A DNA stretch of 64,000 nt from Neocallimastix lanati (nom. inval.) (taxonomy: Eukaryota > Neocallimastigomycota > Neocallimastigomycetes > Neocallimastigales > Neocallimastigaceae): assembly GCA_016946835.1 (NCBI GenBank), contig JACVTC010000064.1:712501-776500 (forward strand), written 5' to 3'. The stretch's first letter is position 1, and every line of letters starts with the position of its first letter. A program made the translations under genes and the position numbers. The notes under the pieces are model-generated. The model was not told the origin of the DNA, did no database searches, and saw only the letters and a program-made list of their open reading frames with translations. This document shows positions 19,736 to 41,000 of this stretch, piece after piece.

Positions 19736-22700
19736 CTAGGAATAAACTTTATTTAATAATATTTTTTTTAAAAAATACATGAAATTTAAATACATGAAAT
19801 TTTTTTATATTAATATTAAAAAACTACGTTATGAGCTTCGAGGACGAAAAGGCCTCTAACTCTTCCCATTCATCGAAGATAACCCCATGTGGATGAAAAT
19901 TATCATTCGAATCTGTATCAGAATTTCTTCTTTGCCTTATCGTTACGACGTCGACACTCTTGACAACGGTAGGTCTAACACTATACAAATCGATCATGGT
20001 GTAAAAATCACCAATCACAATAGGCATAACGTTAGTAAGGAATTCCGCAAGCCCCACAAAAAATGAAATCGGGAAAGAAGACTCGTTCGAAGGTGATTGA
20101 AAAATATTATTAATAAGTCGCCTTCTTTCCCCCGAGCCGAACTTTAAGATTTCAAATACTGCATTTCCGCCAAGAAGGATACACAGCACGTAAAAATTGA
20201 TATTATCATCAAAATCTTCCTCTTTATCATCAGGAATGTTCAATGATTTCTCATGAACAATTAGAGAAAAATTAATAAAAATTTCATCAACAAAGGGAAT
20301 GAAATGTTGCCTAAATTCTTCAAATTTAGGACATAAAAGTATCCAGTGTGTAAAACTAGGTATGCTGTTACTCTCACCACAACAAGGGCAGTATGTTGGG
20401 CAATTTTCTGATACTAGATTACTTTTAACATACGTTTTTACATCAAATTTGAATCCACATTTAATTCGTCCAATCCAAAAAAATCCAAGAGAAAATTGTG
20501 AATATTTAAGTGATAGACGATGAATAAATTTTTTAAAACCAAATTTAAATTTCTTGTATTTTGTAGATCTGATCGCAGGAGTGCTTGAATAATGAATATT
20601 TTCCCAGTAAAACTTCCTTATTTCTCCAGGAAGTTTATTACTGTGCTTGTGTACTGCTAAACTCCGTGCTTTTTTCGTCCATGAATAGTGAGAAAGTGTA
20701 GGTATATTTTTGACTAAATGAGAAATAATACAAGAAGAATCTTTCCACTTTTTAAAGCATCGAATCATCGCCTTAGCACAAAAACTAGCTATAGGAGGTA
20801 TAGAAAGTTCCTTAGACATATTGTAAATTGAAGTATTGGAGGTTTTATTTTTAAACCCGAAACTCCAATACAAACCTCGATTAAAAGCAGTTTGAGCTTT
20901 TTCAGTATTCTTTTTATTTGAACCAAGTAAGGGAGCATAATAAAGAACTGAACTAAGGACAAAAGAAACTAGTATACGAGTTTTAAAGTAGAAAGGAACA
21001 TTCCTATTGGTTAAAAATCTAAAGAAAGAGTTAACTGTATAATTAATTTTACTGTTCATCTTAGCAATAATAGGTTTTAAATCCAACGATTCATTAAAAG
21101 GTATACCAAGATATGTATATTGATTAGTGCTTGGTATATAGTTCATACCAAGTCTAAATGTAGGATTTTCATAATGTCTTGAAGGAATAAAATTCTTTGG
21201 TTTAACAACTAGTGTAGCGCATTTATTGATTCCAAAGGTCATTTCATTTTTAATACCCCAATCATGAGCAATATTCAAAAGGTTTTTAAGTGAAGATTTT
21301 GTAGGAGCTAATAATACAATATCATCAGCAAATAATCCACCACAACACTTTTTCTTTTCAGTAATCACACCATATCTTTTACATTTATCAAAAATATCAT
21401 TGATAAATATATTGAATAAGATAGGTGAGAGAGGACACCCTTGGCGAACACCACGGTGTATTGGAAATTCTTTTGAAAGTTTACCATTAAAGTTTGCACG
21501 AGCTTTCGAGGTAAGGTATAGATTAGTAATGAATTGAAGGCATTTACCACGAATACCAAGATTATCTAGTTTAGTAAGTATATTGTAAATTGGAACTGAA
21601 TCATAAGCTTTTTTAAGGTCAAGAAAGGCAAGAAAGGTAAATTTATCCTTAAATTTTCTTCTTTGACAAATTTCACGAATGGATACAAATAAACTAATAC
21701 ATTCTTCTTTATTTCTAAAACCAAACTGTTCTGGTCTAATTATTCCATTAGAAAAAGCATAGTCCGATATTCTTTTAGTGACAATTTTTGATAGAATTTT
21801 TAAACCTACATTGATGAGTGAAATACCACGATAATTATTACAATCTGAAAGATCCCCTTTTTTAGGAATAGAAACAATAGAAGCAGAGTTCCATTCATTA
21901 GGAAAGTCACCATCCCAAATTTTATTAAAAAGTAATAACAGACACTTTGCACAATCGGAATAAGTAACCTCTTGATTAGAGTCATCCTGAGAAGAAGTAC
22001 TACTCTCAGAATTAAAAAATGCTTTAAAAAATTCTGTAGGTATACCATCAGGACCAGGTGCTTTGTTATTTTTCATTGAAAGAACAGTTGAATGAATTTC
22101 TGACATGGAAATAGGTTGATTAATATCCCATGATTCCTGAGGAGTAGAAGAATTATTAAGTATTTTTTTCCAATAATTTTCATTAAGACTGTGACCAGTT
22201 ATATCAGAAGCAAGTTCTTCATAGTGTTCTGCAAAACGATTGAGTTGATCTTCATGGGATACTAGAACATTACCTTCTTTATCTTTAATGTATACAGGTG
22301 ATTGGGAAGGAGAGTAAGAAGGTTTAGAAATTTTCTTAAGTCCAGACCAACCACGCTGGGCATCATTTTTTAAGAAACATTCGCCGATGGAATGAATCAA
22401 ATATTTAAATCTAATATTCCTAATATTTCTTTTAATACTAATGATATAATCAGAAAGAACTCTATATTCTTTTGAGAGATCACAAAATTCTTGAAGATTA
22501 GACAAATCATTACTAAGTTTAAAATTTTTAATCCTTTTATAAAATAAATGTTTTTCATGTGATAATTTCTTAATATAAGCAGGACAATGGAACGCTGAAC
22601 CCTGTAAATTTGTAGGAACTCTTGCTTGAATGTCATCGCCTATTTTATTTGCTGTGTCAAGAAGTTTTTTAACCATTGTATTAGAGTCTAGATTATCATT

Positions 22701-24637
22701 ATGTTCAAATTCATCCAGTAAACATGTGAATTTATTATGAGAGAAGATTGCTTCATGTTTATCCCTACAAATACGATTAGACCACTTAATTTGTTTATCC
22801 CGAGGCGGAGTAACAAAACCATCAGGAGATATTTTTTTACAAGAAAGAATAAGTGGTAAATGGTCAGAGATGTCATTAAAAGAGTAGCATACAGAAGCAA
22901 TATTCAGATAATTTCTTAATTTATCGTTTACTACTATAAAATCAATACAAGAATTCTTTCCACCATTAGACCAAGTAAATTGATGACCAACCATATCCAT
23001 AACAAACCATTGAGGGGAAATTCTAAGAATAAGATCTTTGTGTTGTTGCTTAGTCATGTTGAAATCACCAACAATAGCCGAAGGGTTATTCTGATGGTTC
23101 TTGAGCCAATTAGCAAAATCAGTTTCCGCTTTTTCTCTAGAGTCTTTGTGTTTTTTGCTAGGGATGTAAATGTTCCCTAAAGAACATCTGACACCCCAAA
23201 AAGAGAATATATTTACTGAGAGTATATATCTATATTCAAAATCATCATTAGTGAATTGGCAGGAGGAGTGCACACCTATATAAAGGCCCCTCATACCAGG
23301 GATTTTTTTGTCCGCACGTCTCAGTACTGTTCTATAATGATTAAGGAATGGATATGAGTTAGAAAAAGAGTTAAGGAATGAACTATTACCGACTTCTTGA
23401 AGACAAATACAAATAGGATTAAAGATTGAATTAAAATTGGTAAGTCCGTCACGTTTTTCAGAATTCCAACCATTTATGTTCCAGCTAATACAGAGGTTGA
23501 AATAATTAGTATTCGAGAAAGGGTTAGCATACAGGAGGCTTTCAGAGATGGGGATTGAGGGTTCAGAATAATACCTGGTGCTATTATGATTAACATTGCT
23601 AAATGTGCGTATCCTTGAAGTAATCTTCCATTTTATTCTTTTAACAGGTAAGTGCTTAGTAATCAAATAAATAACCTTCAAATAATCCGTATAATTATTA
23701 TAGTTAACTCTTAGGATGAAGTAGTTTTCCATATTAATATAGTGTTTTTTAACGATTCCATGAACAACTTCATTACAATTTGATATCTTTTTGCTTAAAA
23801 ATTCCCATAGTCTACTTTCAGTCCAAGATTCAAGATCATGAATGAAAATTAAAACAAATTTATCATGGTCATGACCATAATGTCTCAGACCTCTTCGTAT
23901 AGTTGACATAATAAAATAAAAAACTTATCTATATTAATAAAAAGTAAATGTAATATAAAAATAAAAAATAAAATTAGTAAAAAATTAAAAAATTAAAAAA
24001 AATAAAAATTTATTGCTGTTGTCTTCTCTTTCGTGTATATTGTTTGCTAAAACTTGTTTGTTTTTCTTTCTTTTTGTGTTGACTAGTTTTTAATTAATGA
24101 TTTTCAATTATAAGTTCCTGTTTTATGTAAAAATTTCTGTAAAATAATCATATATAATATAAAATTTAAATGTTAATGAAATAATAGTTGTGAAAAAACC
24201 ATAAAAAGATTCCCATCCGTTAAATAATGTCTTAAACACAAGCTTTGGAGTGAATCAATCTCCTACATTTCCATTTTACAATAGCTACATGAAAGTATAA
24301 ATAATACTATAGAAAAATACATATACAAAATAATGCTAAAGTAAAAAATACAATAGATTCATTACAATGGTAATATGTAGAAACTACATGATATTATTAA
24401 TTATACAACTCCAATGTTACTACATATCCAGTTTAAAACAATATAAAACATCAGGTTCACTTTCTACAGTCTTCCAGTATTCCAGTTTTCACTCTTCGTA
24501 CTAGAAGCCACTTTAGAAAGGATAACCATATATTATCATCAGAATCACAGAAAGCTGTAATTAGTACACCTGATATAGGTTATTCCTTTTCCATCAACCC
24601 TCCATGGACCTGGAAAAACAGTCCACTTCATTGGGGA
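19699..24637 (-). mobile_element. Apparently full-length non-LTR retrotransposon (LINE), family A
   Basis: The element reads on the minus strand. It has about 0.7 kb of leader (23910-24637), one long ORF (19824-23909) and a short 3' UTR with AATAAA. It ends in a poly-A tail, seen as T's at about 19699-19732. Both edges carry AAAATAATAAAT (19687-19698 and 24638-24649), a candidate 12-bp target-site duplication. In DNA this A/T-rich such a match could be chance. The left edge is marked by the tail, and the right edge by an abrupt change from mixed sequence to A/T-only sequence. A degenerate 3' copy lies at 35110-36056. Confidence 0.8.
19824..23909 (-). CDS. LINE endonuclease-reverse transcriptase polyprotein, intact
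   Basis: The single 1361-residue ORF encodes the replication enzymes of a non-LTR retrotransposon. Residues about 17-95 alternate hydrophobic strands and helices and could be an RRM-like RNA-binding fold; this is inference. An apurinic-type endonuclease follows, with all catalytic blocks present: WNING (143-147), QE (171-172), GDFN (281-284), CIDF (321-324) and SDH (348-350). The reverse transcriptase spans about 615-960: NKAPGPDGIPTEF, FLDLKKAYDSV (762-772), VRQGCPLSP (821-829) and the catalytic FADD (860-863). A zinc-knuckle-like motif CPTYCPCC plus H and C lies near residue 1170. No stop or frameshift interrupts it, so the copy may be recent or still active. Base composition is visibly less A/T-rich than the flanks. 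Confidence 0.96.
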   Translation of the reverse strand: MSTIRRGLRHYGHDHDKFVLIFIHDLESWTESRLWEFLSKKISNCNEVVHGIVKKHYINMENYFILRVNYNNYTDYLKVIYLITKHLPVKRIKWKITSRIRTFSNVNHNSTRYYSEPSIPISESLLYANPFSNTNYFNLCISWNINGWNSEKRDGLTNFNSIFNPICICLQEVGNSSFLNSFSNSYPFLNHYRTVLRRADKKIPGMRGLYIGVHSSCQFTNDDFEYRYILSVNIFSFWGVRCSLGNIYIPSKKHKDSREKAETDFANWLKNHQNNPSAIVGDFNMTKQQHKDLILRISPQWFVMDMVGHQFTWSNGGKNSCIDFIVVNDKLRNYLNIASVCYSFNDISDHLPLILSCKKISPDGFVTPPRDKQIKWSNRICRDKHEAIFSHNKFTCLLDEFEHNDNLDSNTMVKKLLDTANKIGDDIQARVPTNLQGSAFHCPAYIKKLSHEKHLFYKRIKNFKLSNDLSNLQEFCDLSKEYRVLSDYIISIKRNIRNIRFKYLIHSIGECFLKNDAQRGWSGLKKISKPSYSPSQSPVYIKDKEGNVLVSHEDQLNRFAEHYEELASDITGHSLNENYWKKILNNSSTPQESWDINQPISMSEIHSTVLSMKNNKAPGPDGIPTEFFKAFFNSESSTSSQDDSNQEVTYSDCAKCLLLLFNKIWDGDFPNEWNSASIVSIPKKGDLSDCNNYRGISLINVGLKILSKIVTKRISDYAFSNGIIRPEQFGFRNKEECISLFVSIREICQRRKFKDKFTFLAFLDLKKAYDSVPIYNILTKLDNLGIRGKCLQFITNLYLTSKARANFNGKLSKEFPIHRGVRQGCPLSPILFNIFINDIFDKCKRYGVITEKKKCCGGLFADDIVLLAPTKSSLKNLLNIAHDWGIKNEMTFGINKCATLVVKPKNFIPSRHYENPTFRLGMNYIPSTNQYTYLGIPFNESLDLKPIIAKMNSKINYTVNSFFRFLTNRNVPFYFKTRILVSFVLSSVLYYAPLLGSNKKNTEKAQTAFNRGLYWSFGFKNKTSNTSIYNMSKELSIPPIASFCAKAMIRCFKKWKDSSCIISHLVKNIPTLSHYSWTKKARSLAVHKHSNKLPGEIRKFYWENIHYSSTPAIRSTKYKKFKFGFKKFIHRLSLKYSQFSLGFFWIGRIKCGFKFDVKTYVKSNLVSENCPTYCPCCGESNSIPSFTHWILLCPKFEEFRQHFIPFVDEIFINFSLIVHEKSLNIPDDKEEDFDDNINFYVLCILLGGNAVFEILKFGSGERRRLINNIFQSPSNESSFPISFFVGLAEFLTNVMPIVIGDFYTMIDLYSVRPTVVKSVDVVTIRQRRNSDTDSNDNFHPHGVIFDEWEELEAFSSSKLIT

Positions 24638-24829
24638 AAAATAATAAATAAATAATAATATAGACATGTATAAAAAAAAAATAATAAAAAATAAAAATAA
24701 AAAAGAAGAAAAAAATAAAAAATAAAATATATAATAGAATAGATTATTTTAATTTACTCATAGAAAAAAAAAAATTTTTTTTTTTTATTTTATATTTTAT
24801 TTTATTTTATTTTATTTTTTTTTTTACTC
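24638..24829. other. Short spacer between LINE and RAD54B
   Basis: A/T simple sequence containing AAATA and TTTTA runs. It probably includes the RAD54B 3' untranslated region. Confidence 0.5.
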
Positions 24830-33900
<9,071 letters not shown>

Positions 33901-35109
33901 ATTTTCTTTATTTTTAATTAATTCTTTAACTCTTAAATTTTACCCAAAGAAAATTGAATTATAAGTTTTTTTTTTTTAAAAAAAAAAAAAAAGAAAAAAA
34001 GAAAAAATAATAATATGAATAAAACTAATTTATATTATGAAAAACTAAACTTTGAAATATAAATTTCATTTAATTACTTAAAATTTTGATAATATTAAAT
34101 GAAATATGGCGTATATAAAATGAAATGTTTAAAATATATTAATTAGTGTTGAATAAATAAAAATAGTTTAAATATAGTTATTATTAAAAATAAATAATGA
34201 TATTATTTTGTTACTATAATTGTCATTATATAATTTATTATAATTGATTTCTAAATCAAAATTGAAATCTCAATTTTTTTTTTTTTTTTTTTTAATTTAA
34301 AATATAAAAACCAATATTTAAAACGTTAAAACCAAAATATACTTCATTAATATATATAAATTAGAAATATAGTAAAGAAAAAAGAAATAAAACAGAAAAC
34401 AGATAAATATATAATATTTAAAATTTAAAATTTCAATTAATTACAAATTTTAAAGTAATCTTTTTAATAAAAATATAAATGTACTTAACAATTTTCCTTT
34501 TTAAAAAAAAAAAAAAAATTTATTATTATTATTATTATTATTGATTTTAATTATCAATTATTAATTTATATTAATATAACAATTAATATGATAATTAATA
34601 TATTGATTATATAAAATTATTGACAATGATTTTTTTTTTATATTTTATTATATATAAAAAAAATTTTTTTCAAATTAAAAAAAGATATATGTATAATTGA
34701 TTAAACTGACAATATCACGTGTTTTTGTTTTAATTTTTGTACTACATTAAATTCTGTATTTTCCACTTTTTTTTTTTTTTATTCATTTTAAAACATGTAA
34801 TATTACATTGTTTAAATTTTTATCAATGAATTTATTCATTTAGTTTAATTTATAAATAATTTCAAATAGTGTGTTTAAAAAAAATTAATAATACTAATAT
34901 ATTTTTAAAACAAAGCAAAATAAAATAAAACGAAATAAAACTAAAAACAAAAAAACAAAATAATAAAATAAAAAAAAAAAATTTTAAATTAAATTATTAT
35001 TCTATTTTCAACTTTTCAAAATTCACTGAATGAATAATCGTATGAATGAACAATTATATGAATGAATAATACATTACATAAATATAGTTTTTGTGAATTT
35101 TTTTTCTTT
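33901..35109. other. Intergenic A/T DNA upstream of RAD54B
   Basis: No gene is recognised. The stretch presumably contains the RAD54B promoter, but no defined element can be picked out of the A/T background. Homopolymer tracts and an ATT run (about 34521-34541) are present. Confidence 0.5.
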
Positions 35110-35463
35110 TTTTTAATAAAACTAGGAATAAACTTTATTAATTAATATTTATTAAAAAAAATACATGAAATTTTTTATATTAATATTAAAAAACTTCAGT
35201 TTGAGTTTTGAGGATGAAATGATCTTTAAATCTTCCCATTCATCGATGATAATTCCATATAGATAAAAATTATCATTAAAATCCGAATTTGTATCAGAAT
35301 TTCTTCTTTGCTTAATTGTTTCGACGTTGAGAACTCTTAGCAACAGTAGATGTTACTTACACCATAACAAGGACAACATCTTAAACAATCTTCTGATACC
35401 AACTTTCTTTTTTACTTAAGGTTTCACATTAAATTGGAATCCACATTTAATTTGTTCTAATCC

Positions 35464-35505
<42 letters not shown>

Positions 35506-36056
35506 ATGAATATTTTAGAGATAAACGTTTAATAAATTTTTTAAAATCAAATTTAAATTTCTTGTATTTAATTAATCTAATCGAAGGAGTACTTGTATAA
35601 TTAACATTATCCAAATTAAACTTCTATATTTCTCTAGGAAGTTTATTATTGTGCTTGCATTTACATATCGTTAATCAATTTATGTACTTTTTTCGTCTAT
35701 GAATAATGTGAATGTGTTGGTATACTTTTATCTAAATGAGAAATAATACAAGAAGATTCTTTTCACTATTTATAGCACCGAATCATCGCCTTAGTACATA
35801 AACTAGCTATAGGAGGTATAAATAGTTCCTTAGACATATTATATATAGCGATATTGAAAGTCTTATTTTTTTAAACCAAAAACTCCAAAACAAACCTCGA
35901 TTAAAAGCAGTTTAAGCTTTTTCAGTGTTCTTTTTATTAGATCCTAGTAAAAGTACATAGTAAAGAACTAAAATAAGAACAAAGGAAACTAGAAGAATAT
36001 GAGTTTTGAAGTAGAAAGGTATGTTCCTATTGGTTAAAAATCTAAAGAAAGAGTTT
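35110..36056 (-). mobile_element. Decayed 5'-truncated copy of LINE family A
   Basis: The sequence tracks the intact LINE from its 3' end: ACTAGGAATAAACTTTATT near 35127, the TACATGAAATT motif, the final codons, and on to the stretch corresponding to about 21045 of the intact copy. Relative to that copy it lacks a segment equivalent to roughly 19990-20370 (break near 35355). It carries an A-run insert at 35467-35503 and has many stops. Homology stops at about 36056 after GTTAAAAATCTAAAGAAAGA. Confidence 0.88.
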
Positions 36057-36686
36057 TTTCGAATTAAAAAAACTTCTGATACTTTATCAGGAGTTGAAGT
36101 TTTTTATTCTACTGTCATTATCGATATAGAAGAGGCATTCTTTGATTTACATGATTATATTTCCTTAACTCCCTAAAAGAAGTAACAATATATATATCAA
36201 TATCAATTCTGAATTATACGTAATAAGAGTACTTTTTAATACTTTTATATTTTATATGCATTTATTTAAAAAATAGTATTTATATTATTATTTTTTATTT
36301 AATTTAAAAATAAAAATAAAAAAAAATATTAATATAATTAAAATAATTAAAAAATAATTTAAAAATATCATATTTTATATTAATTCATAATTTATATAGA
36401 ATATTATATTATTTATGAACAATTTTATATGTATTAATAATAATTATTAAATAGATAAAATTTTATAACTTTACTATTATGAAATTTACTTCGTACTAAA
36501 TAATAGATATTATGGTATATAAAAATTAATGAATTCAAAATACATAAATATATATATTATTAATCATTATCAAAATAAAATTTAGAAAGTAAAAAAAAAA
36601 AAAAGTTATAATAATAATAGTTATTATTATTATTATTACTATTATTATAATTAATTTTCTTTAAATTAATTATTTTTAAATTCGAC
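36057..36686. other. A/T DNA with an unexplained open piece
   Basis: Directly after the truncated LINE, + strand 36061-36177 reads open for 39 codons and contains VIIDIEEAFFDLHDY. I do not recognise it, and it has no counterpart in the intact LINE. The rest is A/T simple sequence. Confidence 0.35.
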
Positions 36687-37634
36687 TTATTCGTAGCAAT
36701 CATATCTTGATAAGTTTTCAAAAGTTAAAGTACAATTACTTGTTTGTAAATATGTATTTATTATCTATTTTAATCTTTATATTAAAATAGATAATATATA
36801 CAAAAGTATAATTAAAATTTAGTTTCATTAATTTAAAATTCACTATAATTACTATTATTGTTACCAAATATTCATTATTAGATCCATCATTTTTATTGTC
36901 AGAGTCCGAATCATTATCTTTAATACTAATTTTTTTAGAGTTGAAATTATTTAATATACAAAATAATATTTAATAAAAAATTACTATATATATATATAAT
37001 TTATACATTAATTTATTTAATACAAATCATTATATAAAAAATAATGCTAAATAAAAAAAAAAAAAAAAATTTCTCGTTTGATAATTTCATTTCTATTCTT
37101 CTATTGTTAAGCATATTGTTTTTCTAATTATTAAATCATTTATTTTAATACTATCTATATTATTTAATATTGCTAAAAAAATTGAAATAATTACTGATTT
37201 AATATGATTTCAAAAAGAGTATATATCTTCTTCTGTATCGTTTTCTGTTATATTATTTTCAGATTTTTATATTAAATTTATATTTATATTTAAATATTAA
37301 AGTTTAAATATTTATTGTTTATATTTTTAATTTCTCTCTTGTTTTTTTAATATATCCATTTATTAATAACATATATATTATATATATATCAAATATAAAT
37401 TAAGTATCATTGAAATTTACTAAAGATGCTTCAGCTATTAATACTGATTTGGTATAATTCATGCCATAAAAGTTTAAGAAATCGCAAATTAATTTCAACA
37501 TTTTCATTCCTTTTATTTAAATAAATTAAAAAGTGAATTATCATAATTTTATATTATTAATGATTTTATTAATTGATATTATAGTAATAATATTATTATA
37601 TATACTTTCATATTATTTTAATATTTTTTTGTCC

Positions 37635-37683
<49 letters not shown>

Positions 37684-38064
37684 TTATTTCCATTATATAT
37701 AAAAAAATTATAACCTCCATCCAAGTTTTTTATAGTACTAATCTTTTTAATATTTTCATTATGATTTTTTAATTGGATTTCTGAATCCTCATTAGAATTA
37801 ATAACAGAAAATATAGATGCTCTTAATTCAGCCTTAATATATATGGTGTATTATATTTTTTTTTTCATTTATTATGTTTTATATATATTTAAAAGAATTT
37901 GAAATTAATTTTTTCAGTTATAAAATATATAATATGGTATATATATTTATTATTCTATTTTATTACTTTTATTTTTCCAAAAGTACCATCTTTTATTAAA
38001 GAATTAGATACTAATTTTTTTTAAACTTTCTAATTCCTTAACGATTTCATTTTTTTTTATGCAT
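36687..38064 (-). pseudogene. FOP/CEP43-like LisH gene, frame broken at A-runs
   Basis: FOP (CEP43) and CEP20/FOR20 proteins act at centrioles and basal bodies and dimerise through a TOF-LisH domain. Three exons can be read. In 37967-38064, EIVKELESLKK shifts frame to LVSNSLIKDGTFGKIK. Exon 37715-37832 gives AELRASIF, continuing the family's RIKAELRAAVF signature. Exon 37421-37509 gives KMLKLICDFLNFYGMNYTKS, a LisH helix pair. Phases at these introns fit. Acidic pieces at about 37215-37260 and 36880-36950, and a possible last exon ending DCYE before the stop at 36687, are likely but not firmly joined. The 9-A run at 38051-38059 and the 8-A run near 38005-38012 each put the frame out by one. 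This could be pseudogene decay or homopolymer miscalling. A living copy would imply flagellated zoospores. Confidence 0.6.
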
Positions 38065-41000
38065 TTATTTAATGATTATCGATTTTATAATTATAAATAA
38101 TTTTTAATTTGTTTTTTTATATAAATTTGAATAAGAAGTAATATTTATAATCTTTTGTAAATTGTAAAAAGAAGGTTTTTAGTACTCACTATTATTTTTT
38201 ATTATTTCATTGATTTTATTTTTTATTTTTATATGTACTCTTCAATAAAAAAAAGAAAAAAAATACATAAATAATTAATATACTTTTTTAATTAAAATAA
38301 ATTAAAAAAATTAAATAATTTTTTTAATCTTAATTATAAAATTTATGAATTTAGTTCCATATTAAAACTTTATTTATCAATATTTTTTTAAAACTTTATT
38401 TTATAAATAAACTAAAAATCTTAATATTTTTTTTTTTTTTTTTTAATAAATCAAATCAAGGTAAAAAATATATATAAAAAAATTAAAATAAAAATAAAAA
38501 TAAAATAATATGAATGGAAAAATAATTTCAAATTTTATTTGAATTATAAAATAAAATTATAAAAGCTACATTCTGGATGTAATATACATTATTGAATAAA
38601 CTTTCGAAATGAAATTAAAATAAAATATAATATAATAACATTAAGAAATGTTTTAAAAAATATTACAAAATGAATAAAGGAATAATAATAAATTAGTATA
38701 TTAATTATTTTTAATAAATTTATAAATAAAGAATTTAAGCATTTAATTATTTAAATCTTTTTTTTTTTTTTTTTTACAAAAAAAAATAAAAAAAAAAATG
38801 TTAAATTAATTTATAATTATATTGAATTATATAATAAAAATGAGATGTTTTGTTTAAATTTCTATTTATAATTCTAATAGATTTATCATTTATTATACAT
38901 ATTTAATTTAAAATTCTTCTTATGTATCATCAAGATATTTTAAATGAATATAAAAAATAGAAACAATAATAAATAACAAATTAAAAATTTATATAAAAGA
39001 AAAATTTTCACTATTCTTAAATTATGAATGTGATTAAAGAATTTTTTTTATGAATAAGTATTTTTAATAATATATAATAAATTTACATTTTTTAAATATG
39101 AACTATAAATAAAATAGTAATAATTATAATACTAAATACACATATATAATATAAACATACATTAAAATTTACATACTAAAAATTCTTAAAATATCTATTT
39201 ATTAAAATCATTTTTATTTATATAAAGCTATTTACATGTTGATTTTAATTCATCTAAGATATATTCTGTTGTTATTCTAATATATATTTCAGTAATAGTA
39301 TTGTGATACATTATTAAGATTTATTACGAGCATAAAATATATATTATATGTAATATGTTATATACTATAATATATATATTAGGGTATATATTATAGTATA
39401 TACTGAATAAATATTTTTAAAGTTTTAAAAGCAAAGCTATACTAGAGTAGTAATTTAAACTTTAATAAATTTGAAATTTTAAATATTTAACTTTATATAT
39501 AATGAATAATAATTATTTTCTTAAATTATTTAGTTTTTTATTTATCTAATTAATTAGAAAAGTAATTAAAATATTAAAAGGTTTATTATTATTATTAATT
39601 ATTATTAATAATACTATTTTTAATAACAACATTATCATTTATATTAAATAAAAAAAAATTAAGCAAACTATAATATCAGAATTTTCTATAAGATTTTAAG
39701 CTATCATTGAATGTTTCTAGGCAAATTTTTTTAAAATAATATATAGTAAAAAATTTTTATAAAAGAAGTAATGATAAAAAACATGAAAATAATGAATTTG
39801 AAAATATTTTTAATATTTTAAAATCAAATTTCTTTGTTGGTATATTTAATTATTTAGATCTATACGTGCTAATATTTAAAAAGATATGAAATTGATTTAA
39901 ACTATATAAGATAATCTAAAATTGATTTAGTTATAAATAAAAAAATAATGATAATGATGGTGACAATTGTTTCTGATAAAATAATGAACTTTGAATGAAA
40001 ATAGAATATATTATTGTATTAATCTATTGATGTAAATAATTAATTTGATTAGATGTTTCAATCGTAACAAATAATATAAAATAAAATATAAAATATAATT
40101 TTATAAATAAATTCTCTTTTTTTTTAAAAAAAAAAATATGTTAATAATGATATATATGAATTATTAAATAGTAAATCAATTTCAAATATTTATTAAACCC
40201 TAATCGTAATTTTGACTGTCAAAAATTTATATATAAAAACTATATTTAATTATAATAATAATATTTTTTTCTCTTAAAATTTTTTTAATAAATTTTCCTG
40301 AATTTTTTTTTTTTTTTTTTTAAAAGCACGCTTTGTTACCTAAAAAAAAATTTTTAATTAAAATATATTTACCAAGCAAATATATATATATATAATAAAT
40401 AAAGTTCAAATTTTCTTTATTTCTCATATTTATTATCACTAGATAAAATTTCCTTTTTTTGAGTAATAATTTCATTTTTCTTGTGCTCCCTAAATTAAAA
40501 TATAAAATCTAATGGATAATTTTGAATTAATATTCCACCGTATATTTCAGTATATCTACTTAATTAAATAATAAATGAATAATATATTATTTAATGATTT
40601 AATTAAATATTACATTGAGATGGAATAAAATTAAAATTAAAATTTTTTATATTTAATTAAATAAATTTAATTATATATTAAATTATACAAACTTTATTTT
40701 ATATATTTAATTCAATTTTGTTATCTTTATTTTTTTCTTTTAATATAATGATATTAAAGAATAAATGACTAATTATAAAATATTCATTTATATATGATAA
40801 CTATAAATGAATATATGTACAAAATACTTTTATTTGAATAATGAAAATATAAATAAGTACTATCAAAATCAATTTATATATTATGTAACTTAATATATTG
40901 AGATAAAGAAATGAATAAAAATTAATTAAAAATTAATTATATTTATAAATGAGTAAAATAAATAAAAAAGTTTTCATTGAAAATAAAAATGTTCATTAAA

